NCBI RefSeq assembly: GCF_024385505.1
Contig: NZ_JANFLT010000002.1
Span: forward strand, 496,001 to 560,000
Source: Arthrobacter zhaoxinii
GTDB lineage: Bacteria > Actinomycetota > Actinomycetes > Actinomycetales > Micrococcaceae
Length of the DNA stretch: 64,000 bases
Direction: 5' to 3'
Part shown: one piece after another, positions 1-11,061 of the stretch
How positions within the stretch are numbered: the first letter of the stretch is position 1
Layout: the number at the start of each line of letters is the position of its first letter
Position numbers and translations under genes: made by a program
Notes under the pieces: generated by a model
What the model saw: the letters and a program-made list of their open reading frames with translations, nothing else
Told to the model about the DNA's origin: nothing
The model's database searches: none

Positions 1-791
1 AGATCGCGGCCGGTCATGGCCGCCACGGATTTCACATGCCCGATGTTTTCGGCCACCAGCACCAGGACCACCGGAACAAACAGTCCGATCACCGAGAAGT
101 GGAAGGTGGGGGACATGAATTCCGGCAGCCCGATCCAGGCGGCGTCGCCGATGGCCTGGAAATCCACCTCGCCCTGCAGCATGGCCGCGATGTATCCGGC
201 CACTACTCCGACCAGGATCGACAACCGGCCAAGGAATCCCTTGAACAGGACGGTGCTCAGCAGGATCACCACCACGGTGATGGTGGCAGTGAGCGGGCCC
301 TGCTCGAAATTGTCCCTTGCCGAACCGGCTAGGTTAAGCCCGATCAGGGCAACGATCGTGCCGGTGACAACCGGCGGCATCAGGACCTGGATCCAGCGGG
401 TACCGGCCAGCTGCGCTGCGAGTCCGACCAGGAACAGGACAAAGCCGGCCATGATGATGCCGCCCAGCGCACCGCCCGGGCCGTGCTGATTGGTGGCCGC
501 GCCGATCGGTGCAATGAACGCAAAGCTCGAGCCCAGATAGCTGGGCACCCGGCCGGCGGTGATGATCAGGAACAGGATGGTGCCGATGCCGGAGAACAGC
601 AGGGTGGTGGCCGGCGGAAAACCGGTCAGGAGCGGCACGAGGAAAGTGGCGCCGAACATGGCCACCACGTGCTGGGAGCCGATGCCGATGGTCCGCGGCC
701 AGCTCAGCCTCTCCTCGGGAGCAACATAGGAGCCCGGCCGGATGGTTCTGCCGTCTCCGTGGAGGGTCCAGTCCATACCGAATCTGCTCAT
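1..791 (-). CDS. NCS2 family uracil/xanthine permease (3' end outside window)
   Basis: This is an inner-membrane nucleobase:proton symporter of the NCS2 (UraA/PyrP/XanQ) family. The 263 visible residues start MSRFGMDW. They contain the family GSQHVVAMFGATF motif in the first helix, with the QH pair, followed by several hydrophobic helices including one beginning AFIAPIGAA. The ATG is preceded by GGAAGG (799-804) seven bases away, and a -10 TAGAAT (828-833) lies further upstream. The C-terminal part, with the helix-10 substrate motif, lies beyond position 1, so uracil versus xanthine specificity cannot be read. The short N-terminal DWTLHGDGRTIRPG resembles actinobacterial uracil permeases, which I favour. 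Confidence 0.9.
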   Translation of the reverse strand, partial: MSRFGMDWTLHGDGRTIRPGSYVAPEERLSWPRTIGIGSQHVVAMFGATFLVPLLTGFPPATTLLFSGIGTILFLIITAGRVPSYLGSSFAFIAPIGAATNQHGPGGALGGIIMAGFVLFLVGLAAQLAGTRWIQVLMPPVVTGTIVALIGLNLAGSARDNFEQGPLTATITVVVILLSTVLFKGFLGRLSILVGVVAGYIAAMLQGEVDFQAIGDAAWIGLPEFMSPTFHFSVIGLFVPVVLVLVAENIGHVKSVAAMTGRD

Positions 792-827
792 GGTGGTGCC
801 TTCCGGAGAAAGGGGTGTTTAGACAAA

Positions 828-833
828 ATTCTA
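828..833 (-). promoter_or_regulatory. -10 element of the NCS2 permease gene
   Basis: On the minus strand TAGAAT matches TANNNT. A start near 821 would give a roughly 30-nt leader with the GGAAGG ribosome site. The element lies within an imperfect palindrome (TAGAC/AAAAT/TCTAG) that could bind a regulator. This was inferred by eye. Confidence 0.4.
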
Positions 834-930
834 GCCGCCTCTGATATCCGGGATGTTACGTTGCATAAGAAGGGTGCCAGGTGCAGGACAGGGCCTTGGC
901 AATCACGTACCGACTGGACGATGGAGCAGC

Positions 931-1806
931 ATGAGCATTTCAGTTGCAGGACGCGTAGTTCTGATCACGGGCGCCGCCATGGGCATGGGCCGCCTGTACG
1001 CCGAGCGTGCTGTGCGCGAAGGGGCGGCGGCCGTGGTGCTGTGGGACCTCAATGCCGAGGCCCTGGCGGACACGGCTGCGGCGCTGCGGGAACTGGGCGC
1101 CGCAGCTATCCACCCCTACACGGTGGACGTTGCCTCCCTGCCGGAGATCACCGACACCGCCTCGCAGGTCATCCGGGAGGCCGGGGTTCCGGACATCCTG
1201 ATCAACAACGCCGGAATAGTGCGCGGCAAATACTTCTGGGAACACGCGCCGGCAGCGGACATAGACGCCGTGATGCAGATTAATACGCTCGCACCCATGC
1301 AGATAACGCGGGCCTTCCTGCCGGGCATGATCGAGCGCCGCACCCCCGCACGCATCCTCAACGTGGCCTCGGCCTCCGGCACGCTGTCCGTCCCGAAAAT
1401 GAGTGTCTACACGGCCTCGAAGTGGGCAGTCATCGGCTGGAGCGATTCCCTGCGCCTGGAACTGAACGAGTCCGGCAACGGCCACGTCTGTGTGACCACG
1501 CTGATTCCCAGCTACATCAAGACGGGGATGTTCGAGGGCGCCCGCGGGCCGCTGCTGACGCCGCTGATGGAACCGGAATACGTGGTGGACAAGGCCTGGG
1601 AGGCCCTGCTGGCGGGGAAGGCACGGCTCCAGCTGCCGTGGACCGTGGCCCTGGGCAGTGCCCTGCGCAACGTACTGCCGCAGCCGGCCTGGGACGTGGT
1701 GGCCGGACGCGTCTTCAAGGTTTACCAGTCCATGGACCACTTCACCGGCCGGAAACCCGCCGCTTCCACCGACGAAATCGCACCGAAGGAAACCACCCAG
1801 GCATGA
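931..1806 (+). CDS. SDR family NAD(P)-dependent oxidoreductase
   Basis: A classical short-chain dehydrogenase/reductase of 291 residues. The cofactor motif TGAAMGMG sits near residue 14, NNAG marks the central fold, a serine in NVASASG precedes the catalytic YTASK (Tyr-x3-Lys), and substrate specificity is not readable. I chose the ATG at 931 because GGAG (923-926) precedes it and the protein then begins directly before the Rossmann strand; an upstream in-frame ATG at 853 adds residues without homology. Its stop overlaps the aldehyde dehydrogenase start (ATGA), so the two are translationally coupled. A joint alcohol-to-aldehyde-to-acid oxidation of a lipid or aromatic substrate is plausible but inferred. 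Confidence 0.9.
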   Translation: MSISVAGRVVLITGAAMGMGRLYAERAVREGAAAVVLWDLNAEALADTAAALRELGAAAIHPYTVDVASLPEITDTASQVIREAGVPDILINNAGIVRGKYFWEHAPAADIDAVMQINTLAPMQITRAFLPGMIERRTPARILNVASASGTLSVPKMSVYTASKWAVIGWSDSLRLELNESGNGHVCVTTLIPSYIKTGMFEGARGPLLTPLMEPEYVVDKAWEALLAGKARLQLPWTVALGSALRNVLPQPAWDVVAGRVFKVYQSMDHFTGRKPAASTDEIAPKETTQA

Positions 1807-3242
1807 GCGAAATAGTCTCAGCATTCCCTGCACCCCCCGGCAATTCCCCCGACGGTTCCCCGGAACCTTCCCCGGCAGCTGTTCCCGCCGTCCTGGCCCA
1901 GGTCCGCGAAACCTACGCATCCGGGCGTACCCGGCCCCTCGCCTGGCGGCGGGAGCAGCTCGAGGGGCTCATCCGCCTGTTTCACGAGCGGGAACAGGAA
2001 CTGACCGACGCCCTGGCAACAGACCTGGGCAAAAATCCGCTGGAAAGCTACGTCACCGAGCTTTCGCTGGTGCGGGCCGAAGCCGAACACGCGCTCAAGC
2101 ATCTGGAAAAGTGGACCCGCAGCCGGCGCGTCCCGGTTCCGCCGGGCCTGCAGCCGGCGTCGGCCCGGACCGAACCGCAGCCGCTGGGCGTGGTGCTCAT
2201 CATCGGCCCGTGGAACTATCCGGTGCAGCTGGTCCTGGCGCCGCTGGTCGGCGCCCTGGCCGCCGGGAACGCCGCGGTGCTCAAACCCAGCGAACTGGCC
2301 CCGGCGACGTCGGCCGTGCTGGCCGACCTGCTGCCGCGCTACGTTGACCCGGCCGCAGTCGCTGTGGTCGAGGGCGGGCAGGAGGCCAGCACCGCCCTGC
2401 TGAAGGAACAGTTCGACTCGATCTTCTTCACCGGCGGGGAGCGCGTCGGCCGGATTGTCCTGCAGGCCGCCGCGGAGCACCTCACCCCGGTCACCTTGGA
2501 ACTGGGCGGCAAATCGCCCGCCGTGGTGCTGGACGGCAACTGGGCCGCCGTTGCCCGCCGGCTGGTTTTCGGGAAGCTGCTCAACGCCGGGCAGACCTGC
2601 GTGGCCCCGGACTACGTCCTGGTGACCGAGGAAGCGGCGCCGGCGCTGAAAAAGCACCTGGTGCGGGCCGTCACGGAGCAGTTCGGCAAGGACCCGTCCC
2701 GGAGCGTAGACCTGGGCCGGATCGTCAACGAACAGCACTGGGAACGGCTGGTGGGCCTGCTGGACAGCGGCACCATCCTGGCCGGCGGGCGCAGCGACCG
2801 CGGCAGCCTGTACCTGGAACCGACCATCCTCACCGACGTGGCCCCGGATTCACCCGTGATGCAGGAGGAGATCTTCGGACCCATCCTGCCGATCATCGAG
2901 GTAAAAGACCTGGCTGAGGCCATGAAGTTCATCAACTCCCGTCCCGTACCGCTGGCCGCCTACCTGTACAGCAATTCCGCGGCGGACCGGAAGGCGTTCG
3001 AGGACGGGGTCCGGGCCGGCAGCATCAGCCACAACGCCAGCACCGTGCAGCTGGCCGTGCCAGGCCTGCCGTTCGGCGGTGCAGGTGCCAGCGGCACCGG
3101 CGCCTACCACGGGAAATACACCTTCGACACGTTCAGCCAGCTGCGGCCGGTCTTCACCAAGGGCACCCTGCTGGACACCCTCCGGTTCGCGTACCCGCCC
3201 TACACCGGACTGAAGAAACGGGTCCTGCGCCGGCTGCTGTGA
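1803..3242 (+). CDS. aldehyde dehydrogenase family protein (class 3 type)
   Basis: An NAD(P)-dependent aldehyde dehydrogenase of 479 residues, oxidising aldehydes to carboxylates. Visible motifs are IIGPWNYP (cofactor pocket), FTGGERVG, the general base Glu233 in LELGGKSP and the catalytic Cys266 in NAGQTCVAP. Length and the GPWNYP motif are typical of class 3 (ALDH3/coniferyl aldehyde) enzymes. The unusually long Pro/Ser-rich N-terminus (about 25 residues) is low complexity. Coupled by an ATGA overlap to the SDR gene and closed by the terminator that follows. The exact substrate is unknown; neighbours do not define a pathway. Confidence 0.92.
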   Translation: MSEIVSAFPAPPGNSPDGSPEPSPAAVPAVLAQVRETYASGRTRPLAWRREQLEGLIRLFHEREQELTDALATDLGKNPLESYVTELSLVRAEAEHALKHLEKWTRSRRVPVPPGLQPASARTEPQPLGVVLIIGPWNYPVQLVLAPLVGALAAGNAAVLKPSELAPATSAVLADLLPRYVDPAAVAVVEGGQEASTALLKEQFDSIFFTGGERVGRIVLQAAAEHLTPVTLELGGKSPAVVLDGNWAAVARRLVFGKLLNAGQTCVAPDYVLVTEEAAPALKKHLVRAVTEQFGKDPSRSVDLGRIVNEQHWERLVGLLDSGTILAGGRSDRGSLYLEPTILTDVAPDSPVMQEEIFGPILPIIEVKDLAEAMKFINSRPVPLAAYLYSNSAADRKAFEDGVRAGSISHNASTVQLAVPGLPFGGAGASGTGAYHGKYTFDTFSQLRPVFTKGTLLDTLRFAYPPYTGLKKRVLRRLL

Positions 3243-3254
3243 TCCGCTGCGGAT

Positions 3255-3298
3255 AAACGGAAGGGGCGCACCAACCGGTGCACCCCTTCCGTTTTTTT
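3255..3298. terminator. bidirectional intrinsic terminator
   Basis: A long stem (AACGGAAGGGG.GCACC pairing with GGTGC.CCCCTTCCGTT, one mismatch) has a 4-nt loop and is followed by seven Ts on the plus strand. On the minus strand it ends in TTTA. It sits between the convergent aldehyde dehydrogenase and pgm genes and can serve both. Confidence 0.85.
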
Positions 3299-3306
3299 AG
3301 CGGAAC

Positions 3307-4938
<1,632 letters not shown>

Positions 4939-4951
4939 ACCCCTAAGCATG

Positions 4952-4993
4952 CCAAAAAAACGGTCCCGGCGGCAGACGCGCGCCTGCCGCCGG
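4952..4993 (-). terminator. intrinsic terminator of the MetE-like gene
   Basis: On the minus strand a 10-bp perfect stem CCGGCGGCAG/CTGCCGCCGG with an 8-nt loop is followed by GACCG and seven Ts. It lies between the methyltransferase gene and pgm, which are in the same direction. Confidence 0.75.
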
Positions 4994-5048
4994 TCGGTCC
5001 TGCTTTTCCTGAAACTACTCGTTGCCGGTATTCAGGCCCTGCCTCCGC

Positions 5049-6254
5049 CTACCAAAGCCGGCTGCTGGCCAGCCGGGCACCTTCTCCGAGGGCCGCCAGC
5101 TTCGCGGCCGCAATCTGCGGATGCACCCGTCCGCCGAGCCCGCAGTCGGTGGAAGCGATGACGTTTTCGCGGCCCACCAGCCGGGCGAAACGCTCAATCC
5201 GGTCCGCCACCAGTTCCGGATGTTCCACGACGTTGGTGGCGTGGGAGACGACGCCGGGAAGAAGGACTTTTCCGTCCGGCAGCTTGGTGTCTTCCCAGAC
5301 CCGCCATTCGTGCTCGTGCCGCACGTTGCCGGCTTCGAAGCTGTAGGCACCGGCGTTGATCTGCAGCAGGGTGTCCGTCAGATGGCGGAACTCGATATCC
5401 GTGGTGTGCGGTCCGTGCCAGGAGCCCCAGCACAGGTGGAAGCGGATCTGCTCTTCGGGCAGGCCCCGCAGGGCGTAGTTCAGTGCTTCCACCCGGATCT
5501 GCGTGAACTTGAGGTAGTCGCTGACGGAAGGTTCGGGATTGATCTGGTCCCAGTTCTCCGCGATGGACGGATCGTCAATCTGGACGATCAGCCCGGCGTC
5601 GACAATGGCTCGATATTCCTCCCGCATCGCGTCCGCGCAGGCGTAAATGAACTCCTCCTCCGTGGCGTAGTACTCGTTGGCAATCCGCGAACAGGAACCG
5701 GGGGAGAGTGAGGCGAGGAAGCCTTCCGTTGCACCCGAGCCGGCCAGGCCGGCCTTGAGGTTGGCAATGTCGCGGGCCACGGCGTCGTACCCGGTGTACT
5801 CCACGGGCCCCGTGACCTTGGGGAAGACCTTCTGGGCGCCGGTGGTGATGCCGGAGGACGGGTCGGTGTAGGCATCAGCGAAGCGCCGGCGGTCGCGGCG
5901 GTCTCCGAAGCTGGTGAGGACCACGTTGCCCGGCTCCGAGCGGTGCGGCTCCATGTTCCAGATTCCGGTTTCGGCCACGCTCAGGCCGCCGAGCCGGGAG
6001 AAGGAATAGGACCACCAGGCACCGTAGTCGACGTCGGCGGACATCGCGTGCCCGTATTCGCCGTCGTTGGGAATGTCGATGCCCGCCTGCAGCTGGCGGC
6101 GCACCATATCGGCGACGGCGGCCTGCAGCAGGTCCGCGTAACCCTCGGTATCCGAAGGGTCGGCTTCCCGTGCTGCGTTCGCGGCAAGCAGTTCAGGGGT
6201 GCGGGGGAGGGACCCTGCGTGAGTGGCCAGAATACGGTCGGTGCTTTTGCGCAT
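5049..6254 (-). CDS. cobalamin-independent methionine synthase-like (MetE C-terminal domain) protein
   Basis: A 401-residue TIM-barrel protein related to the catalytic C-terminal half of MetE and to epoxyalkane:coenzyme M transferases. Visible features are the N-terminal TRILATHAGSLPR-like motif, the zinc-ligand segment FHLCWGSWHGPH (His-x-Cys), a Glu in YSFEAGN and the C-terminal Cys in ASTDCGLGGR, so the zinc site appears complete. It lacks the N-terminal MetE half that binds folate. It probably transfers a methyl group to a thiol, but the donor and acceptor cannot be read. Transcription appears to start about 144 nt upstream in a structured leader, suggesting RNA-level control. A terminator follows. 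The single-domain family is often annotated as methionine synthase II. Confidence 0.85.
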   Translation of the reverse strand: MRKSTDRILATHAGSLPRTPELLAANAAREADPSDTEGYADLLQAAVADMVRRQLQAGIDIPNDGEYGHAMSADVDYGAWWSYSFSRLGGLSVAETGIWNMEPHRSEPGNVVLTSFGDRRDRRRFADAYTDPSSGITTGAQKVFPKVTGPVEYTGYDAVARDIANLKAGLAGSGATEGFLASLSPGSCSRIANEYYATEEEFIYACADAMREEYRAIVDAGLIVQIDDPSIAENWDQINPEPSVSDYLKFTQIRVEALNYALRGLPEEQIRFHLCWGSWHGPHTTDIEFRHLTDTLLQINAGAYSFEAGNVRHEHEWRVWEDTKLPDGKVLLPGVVSHATNVVEHPELVADRIERFARLVGRENVIASTDCGLGGRVHPQIAAAKLAALGEGARLASSRLW

Positions 6255-6398
6255 GGCGGCGATCCTTTGGAATCCGTGCTCTTGCCCGCACCGGATGCCC
6301 GAAGGGCGGTGCAGGCCGCTTCGTCATCCGAACCACCCGCGAAGCATGGGGTTGGTGCACGGCCAAGTCGGAGCTTGGCGGCCGTGTCTCCTGAAGCT
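6255..6398 (-). promoter_or_regulatory. structured 5' leader, candidate riboswitch or attenuator
   Basis: Between the predicted start site and the ATG the minus-strand RNA can form three consecutive hairpins. They are CCAAG-CTCCGA-CTTGG within a longer ACGGCC/CCGT stem, then ACCAACCC with GGGTGGT, then GCACCG...CGGTGC closing an inner GCCC-TTCG-GGGC-type stem. The last lies about 35 nt before the ATG. I compared it from memory with SAM-I, SAM-II, SAM-IV, SAH and cobalamin consensus features and found no convincing match. A ligand is therefore not assigned. Confidence 0.45.
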
Positions 6399-6404
6399 GG
6401 GACC

Positions 6405-6434
6405 ATCCTAGCCATGCCGGCGGGGCGCCTCCAA
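6405..6434 (-). promoter_or_regulatory. promoter of the MetE-like gene
   Basis: Minus-strand -35 TTGGAG (6429-6434) and -10 TAGGAT (6405-6410) are separated by 18 nt. This predicts a transcription start near 6398 and hence a long leader. Both hexamers were read by eye. Confidence 0.6.
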
Positions 6435-6450
6435 GCACATGACGCAACAT

Positions 6451-6494
6451 AAAAAAGGACGGCGGTACCGGAAAATTCCGGTACCGCCGTCCTT
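6451..6494 (-). terminator. intrinsic terminator of the peptide transporter gene
   Basis: A near-perfect stem AAGGACGGCGGTACCGG with its complement and a short AT-rich loop is followed on the minus strand by a T6 run. It ends transcription of the POT transporter just before the promoter of the MetE-like gene. Confidence 0.85.
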
Positions 6495-6511
6495 GGAAAA
6501 GCTCCGGGTGC

Positions 6512-7981
<1,470 letters not shown>

Positions 7982-8080
7982 GAGTTTAATATTCCCACTC
8001 TCGGCAGGTGGTCAAGCAGGCAAATCCGAAAGAATCCGCCGGGGACAAGGAAGGTTGCCATCCCTGAGTGCCCAAAATCA

Positions 8081-8105
8081 CAGGCAAAACGGATGCTTTT
8101 GCCTG
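8081..8105. repeat. perfect inverted repeat in a divergent promoter region
   Basis: Arms CAGGCAAAA and TTTTGCCTG (9 bp each) flank a 7-nt spacer, CGGATGC. The sequence GCCTGCAT recurs as a direct repeat just downstream (about 8101 and 8118). Lying between the peptide transporter and the luciferase-like gene, it could be an operator or a hairpin in the latter's leader. Confidence 0.4.
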
Positions 8106-8190
8106 CATTACATGCTTGTAAGCCTGCATGACGGAAGGATTTGCGCGACCGGTCCGGAATTCCCTAGCGGGAGGCCGGGTTGGAAGGGGT

Positions 8191-9177
8191 ATGGCCCGCC
8201 TCAGTGTTCCCGTTTCCATCCTCGACCGCGCGAACAACCGTGAGGGCTTTTCGGAAGCTGATGCACTCTCGGCCGTGCTCCAGCGGGCGGAGATGGCGGA
8301 CAGGCTCGGATATCGGCGCTTTTGGGTGGCCGAGCACCACGCGGTGGCGGGAATTGCCGGTTCGACTCCCGCCGTCCTGATGGCTGCTCTGGCCGGACGC
8401 ACCGGGAGCATCCGGATCGGCTCCGGAGGCGTGATGCTGCCGAACCATCAGCCGCTGGTCGTGGCTGAGCAGGCCGCCACCCTGCAGGCCCTGTATCCCG
8501 GCCGGATCGATCTCGGGCTGGGCCGGTCCGTCGGTTTCACTCCGGCGGTGCGCGCCGCACTGCAGGCGGGGCCGGCCGAGGCGGAGCAGTTCGAGGAGCA
8601 GCTGGGACAGCTGCTGGCCTACCTCAACGGCACCGCACCGATCACCGCGCGTCCCCGGGACAGCGGACGGACGCCGGTGTTTGTGCTTGCCACCGGAGCA
8701 GGAGTGGAAATAGCAGCCCGGGCGGGCCTCGGCGTCGTCCTGGGCGGCCCGGCACTGTTCCGGCGGAACAGCGCCGGGCAGACGGGCGCACTGGAGCGGT
8801 ACCGCTCGGCGTTTCGTCCCTCGGACCGCTTTCCCCGGCCCTACGTGCTGGCGGCAGTCAACGTTGCCGTGGCGGACAGTGAGGAGAAGGCAAGGGAACT
8901 GCTGCTGCCCGAGGCGCATGCCATGGCCGATTCCCGGACCAAGGGCGTGTTCCCCGCCCTGTCACGCGCGGAGGGCGCCGCCGCCCTGTCCGCACGGCAG
9001 CAGGACCTGGTCCGCGCCACCCTTGCCACCTCCGTCTACGGGACAGCGGGACAGGTGCACGGCCGGCTCGAGGAACTGGCGGCCTCCTCGGGTTCGGACG
9101 AGCTGCTGGTGACCGGCGGCGCGTTCGACATCGAGGGGCAGCGGGAATCCGATCGGCTGCTGGCAAGCCTCTTCTAA
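8191..9177 (+). CDS. LLM class flavin-dependent oxidoreductase (MsnO8-type)
   Basis: A bacterial-luciferase-fold TIM-barrel oxidoreductase of 328 residues using FMNH2 or F420. The start LSVPVSILDRA, the FWVAEHHA segment, GSGGVMLPNHQPLVVAEQ and YPGRIDLGLGRS are family hallmarks. The ATG at 8191 is chosen because GGAAGGGG lies immediately upstream and the protein then begins at the first barrel strand; an in-frame ATG at 8128 would add an unconserved tail. Substrate unknown; no neighbouring pathway genes. Confidence 0.9.
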   Translation: MARLSVPVSILDRANNREGFSEADALSAVLQRAEMADRLGYRRFWVAEHHAVAGIAGSTPAVLMAALAGRTGSIRIGSGGVMLPNHQPLVVAEQAATLQALYPGRIDLGLGRSVGFTPAVRAALQAGPAEAEQFEEQLGQLLAYLNGTAPITARPRDSGRTPVFVLATGAGVEIAARAGLGVVLGGPALFRRNSAGQTGALERYRSAFRPSDRFPRPYVLAAVNVAVADSEEKARELLLPEAHAMADSRTKGVFPALSRAEGAAALSARQQDLVRATLATSVYGTAGQVHGRLEELAASSGSDELLVTGGAFDIEGQRESDRLLASLF

Positions 9178-9186
9178 TCCGGGCGG

Positions 9187-10587
9187 TCAGTAGCCTAGCT
9201 GCGCTGCCACGGCCAGGAGATCCGCTTCCGCACCCGGACGCCCGATCAGCTGCACACCCATCGGCAGTCCGGCCTCCGTGTCCAGCACCGGCAGGGTAAT
9301 GGCCGGGAGGCCGCAGACATTCACCATGGATGTGAACGGGGAGTAGCGGCACTGACGGGCGTAGTCCTCATCCGCGCGGTCTTCAGGCGCCTCGTGGCCG
9401 CTGCCGTACCAGCCGATGGGACGCGGCGTCATCCCGAGAGCGGGGGTCAGGATCATGTCGTAGGCGCTGTATTGCCGGATGGTCTCGGCCTCGAAGGTCC
9501 GCAGGACGTCGACGGCGGCCACCAGGTCCGCGGCGCTGCGCCGAAGCGCCCGCTGCCGCATCACCGCCGCCAGATCGGTCAGCCGGTCTCCGCCGCCCGG
9601 CGGCAGGGCGGCGGTGGCCAGCCCGGCCGTCCACACCACCTGGAAGGCGTCCGGATACCGCTCGTCATACACCAGGTCCGCGTCCGCCAGGTCATGGCCG
9701 GCACTGCTCAGGGCCGCAATGCCGGCGTCGAGCGCCTGCACCGCCTCGGGATCAAGCCGGATATCCAGCCGGGACTCGAACGGCGAGCGGGTGCTGACCC
9801 CGATCCGGAACCGGCCCTCGGCGCGCAGCGCGGCGGCCAGGAAGGTCCCGGGCACCGGTGCCGCGCTGGTGGCGCGGTAGTTGGGTTCGTCCACCATCGC
9901 ATCGAGCAGCAGGGCCGCATCCGCTGCGGTCCGGGCCAGCGGACCGGCCACCACGAACTGTCCGAGGTCCTGCTGCGCCGAGCCGGACGGGATCCGCCCG
10001 CGGTTGGGTTTGAGGCCCACCAGGCCGGTCGCCGCTGCCGGGATGCGCACGGAGCCGCCGCCGTCGGTCCCCGGCGCAAAGGGGATCAGGCCTGCGGCCA
10101 CAGCGGCTGCGCTGCCACCCGAGGAGCCGCCGGGGCTGAGCCGCGGATCCCGGGGATTCCGCGCCGGCGGACCCACCCGGTTCTCGCTGTAACTGCTGAG
10201 TCCGAATTCCGGAACCTGCGTTTTGCCCAGGCTGATGGCTCCGGCCCGGCGCAGCACGGCCGGCAGGGGCGCGTCCTCCTCGGCGACCCGCGGGTCCAGG
10301 GCGGTGCTGCCCATAGTGGTGCGGACCCCCGCAACATCGGTCAGGTCCTTGTGCGCCAGCGGCACCCCGTGCAGCACCCCCAGCTTCTCGCCCCGGATCC
10401 TGCGCGCATCCGCCGCCCGCGCCTCGGCGACGGCGAGTTCCGGCGTCGTTGTCAGGAAGGCACCCAGCTCCGGATTGAGTTCCTCGATGCGCCGCAGGTA
10501 GTGGATAGTGACTTCCTCGGCGCCGAGGGCGCCGGAAGCCAGTGCATCCCGCAGCTCGACTGCGGTCAGTTCGTGGGGAGCGGGCAT
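9187..10587 (-). CDS. amidase signature family protein
   Basis: A 466-residue amidase-signature hydrolase cleaving a C-N amide bond. The Ser-cisSer-Lys triad is recognisable: Lys in VPLAHKDL, the Gly/Ser-rich GGSSGGSAAAVAAG and the nucleophile region DGGGSVRIPAA. The C-terminus retains VNVCGLPAITLP, which shapes the substrate channel. Length matches monomeric amidases and GatA. I do not call it GatA because gatB and gatC are absent nearby. AAAGGCAGG precedes the ATG. Converges tightly with the luciferase-like gene (9 bp apart). Confidence 0.9.
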   Translation of the reverse strand: MPAPHELTAVELRDALASGALGAEEVTIHYLRRIEELNPELGAFLTTTPELAVAEARAADARRIRGEKLGVLHGVPLAHKDLTDVAGVRTTMGSTALDPRVAEEDAPLPAVLRRAGAISLGKTQVPEFGLSSYSENRVGPPARNPRDPRLSPGGSSGGSAAAVAAGLIPFAPGTDGGGSVRIPAAATGLVGLKPNRGRIPSGSAQQDLGQFVVAGPLARTAADAALLLDAMVDEPNYRATSAAPVPGTFLAAALRAEGRFRIGVSTRSPFESRLDIRLDPEAVQALDAGIAALSSAGHDLADADLVYDERYPDAFQVVWTAGLATAALPPGGGDRLTDLAAVMRQRALRRSAADLVAAVDVLRTFEAETIRQYSAYDMILTPALGMTPRPIGWYGSGHEAPEDRADEDYARQCRYSPFTSMVNVCGLPAITLPVLDTEAGLPMGVQLIGRPGAEADLLAVAAQLGY

Positions 10588-10734
10588 TGCCTGCCTTTCG
10601 GTACGTGCGGGTGCCGGGGGTTTGTTCTCTCGGACCGCGTCCCACTATAGGCTGGAGAAAACGGCCCCTGCGGCGGCCCGGGCGCGCCCGGACTGCGGTG
10701 CGGGGCGACACCCCGTACGACAGTGAGGGCAGCC

Positions 10735-11061
10735 ATGACCGAGATGCAGAGCGTAACCGTAGACACCATTCCCGAGGGAGCGAAAATCCTCGACGTCCGG
10801 GAAGACTACGAATGGGAAGCCGGCCACGTCGACGGTGCCCTCCACATTCCGCTCGACCAGCTGCCCGATGCCCTCGAAGCGCTCGACCCGGACCAGGACC
10901 TCGCCGTCATCTGCCGCACCGGCGGCCGCAGCGCCCGCGCCACGCAGTGGCTGGAGGCCAACGGCTACTCCGCCGTCAACGTGAACGGCGGCATGGGTGC
11001 CTGGCTCGAGGCGGGCAAACCCATGGTTTCCGACAACGGGCAGGAACCGACCGTTAAATGA
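10735..11061 (+). CDS. rhodanese-like domain protein
   Basis: A single-domain rhodanese of 108 residues that may carry a persulfide on its active-site cysteine and transfer sulfane sulfur. The loop reads CRTGGRS, typical of single-domain (GlpE/PspE-like) proteins, and the domain begins ILDVREDYEWEAGHV. ATG 10735 is preferred over the GTG 12 bases upstream because GAGGGC then serves as ribosome site. A -10 candidate TAGGCT (10648-10653) would give a leader of about 75 nt. The stop overlaps the pheA start (ATGA), so the two are coupled although no functional link is known. Confidence 0.88.
   Translation: MTEMQSVTVDTIPEGAKILDVREDYEWEAGHVDGALHIPLDQLPDALEALDPDQDLAVICRTGGRSARATQWLEANGYSAVNVNGGMGAWLEAGKPMVSDNGQEPTVK

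Noticed and set aside
853-1806. Longer SDR start at 853
   Set aside because: The extra N-terminal residues have no family similarity, and a ribosome site precedes the 931 ATG.
6255-6398. Known SAM, SAH or cobalamin riboswitch assignment for the leader
   Set aside because: None of the core sequence blocks I know for these classes are present; only hairpins are seen.
9187-10587. GatA for tRNA-dependent amidation
   Set aside because: No gatB or gatC nearby, and generic amidase features do not separate it from other family members.
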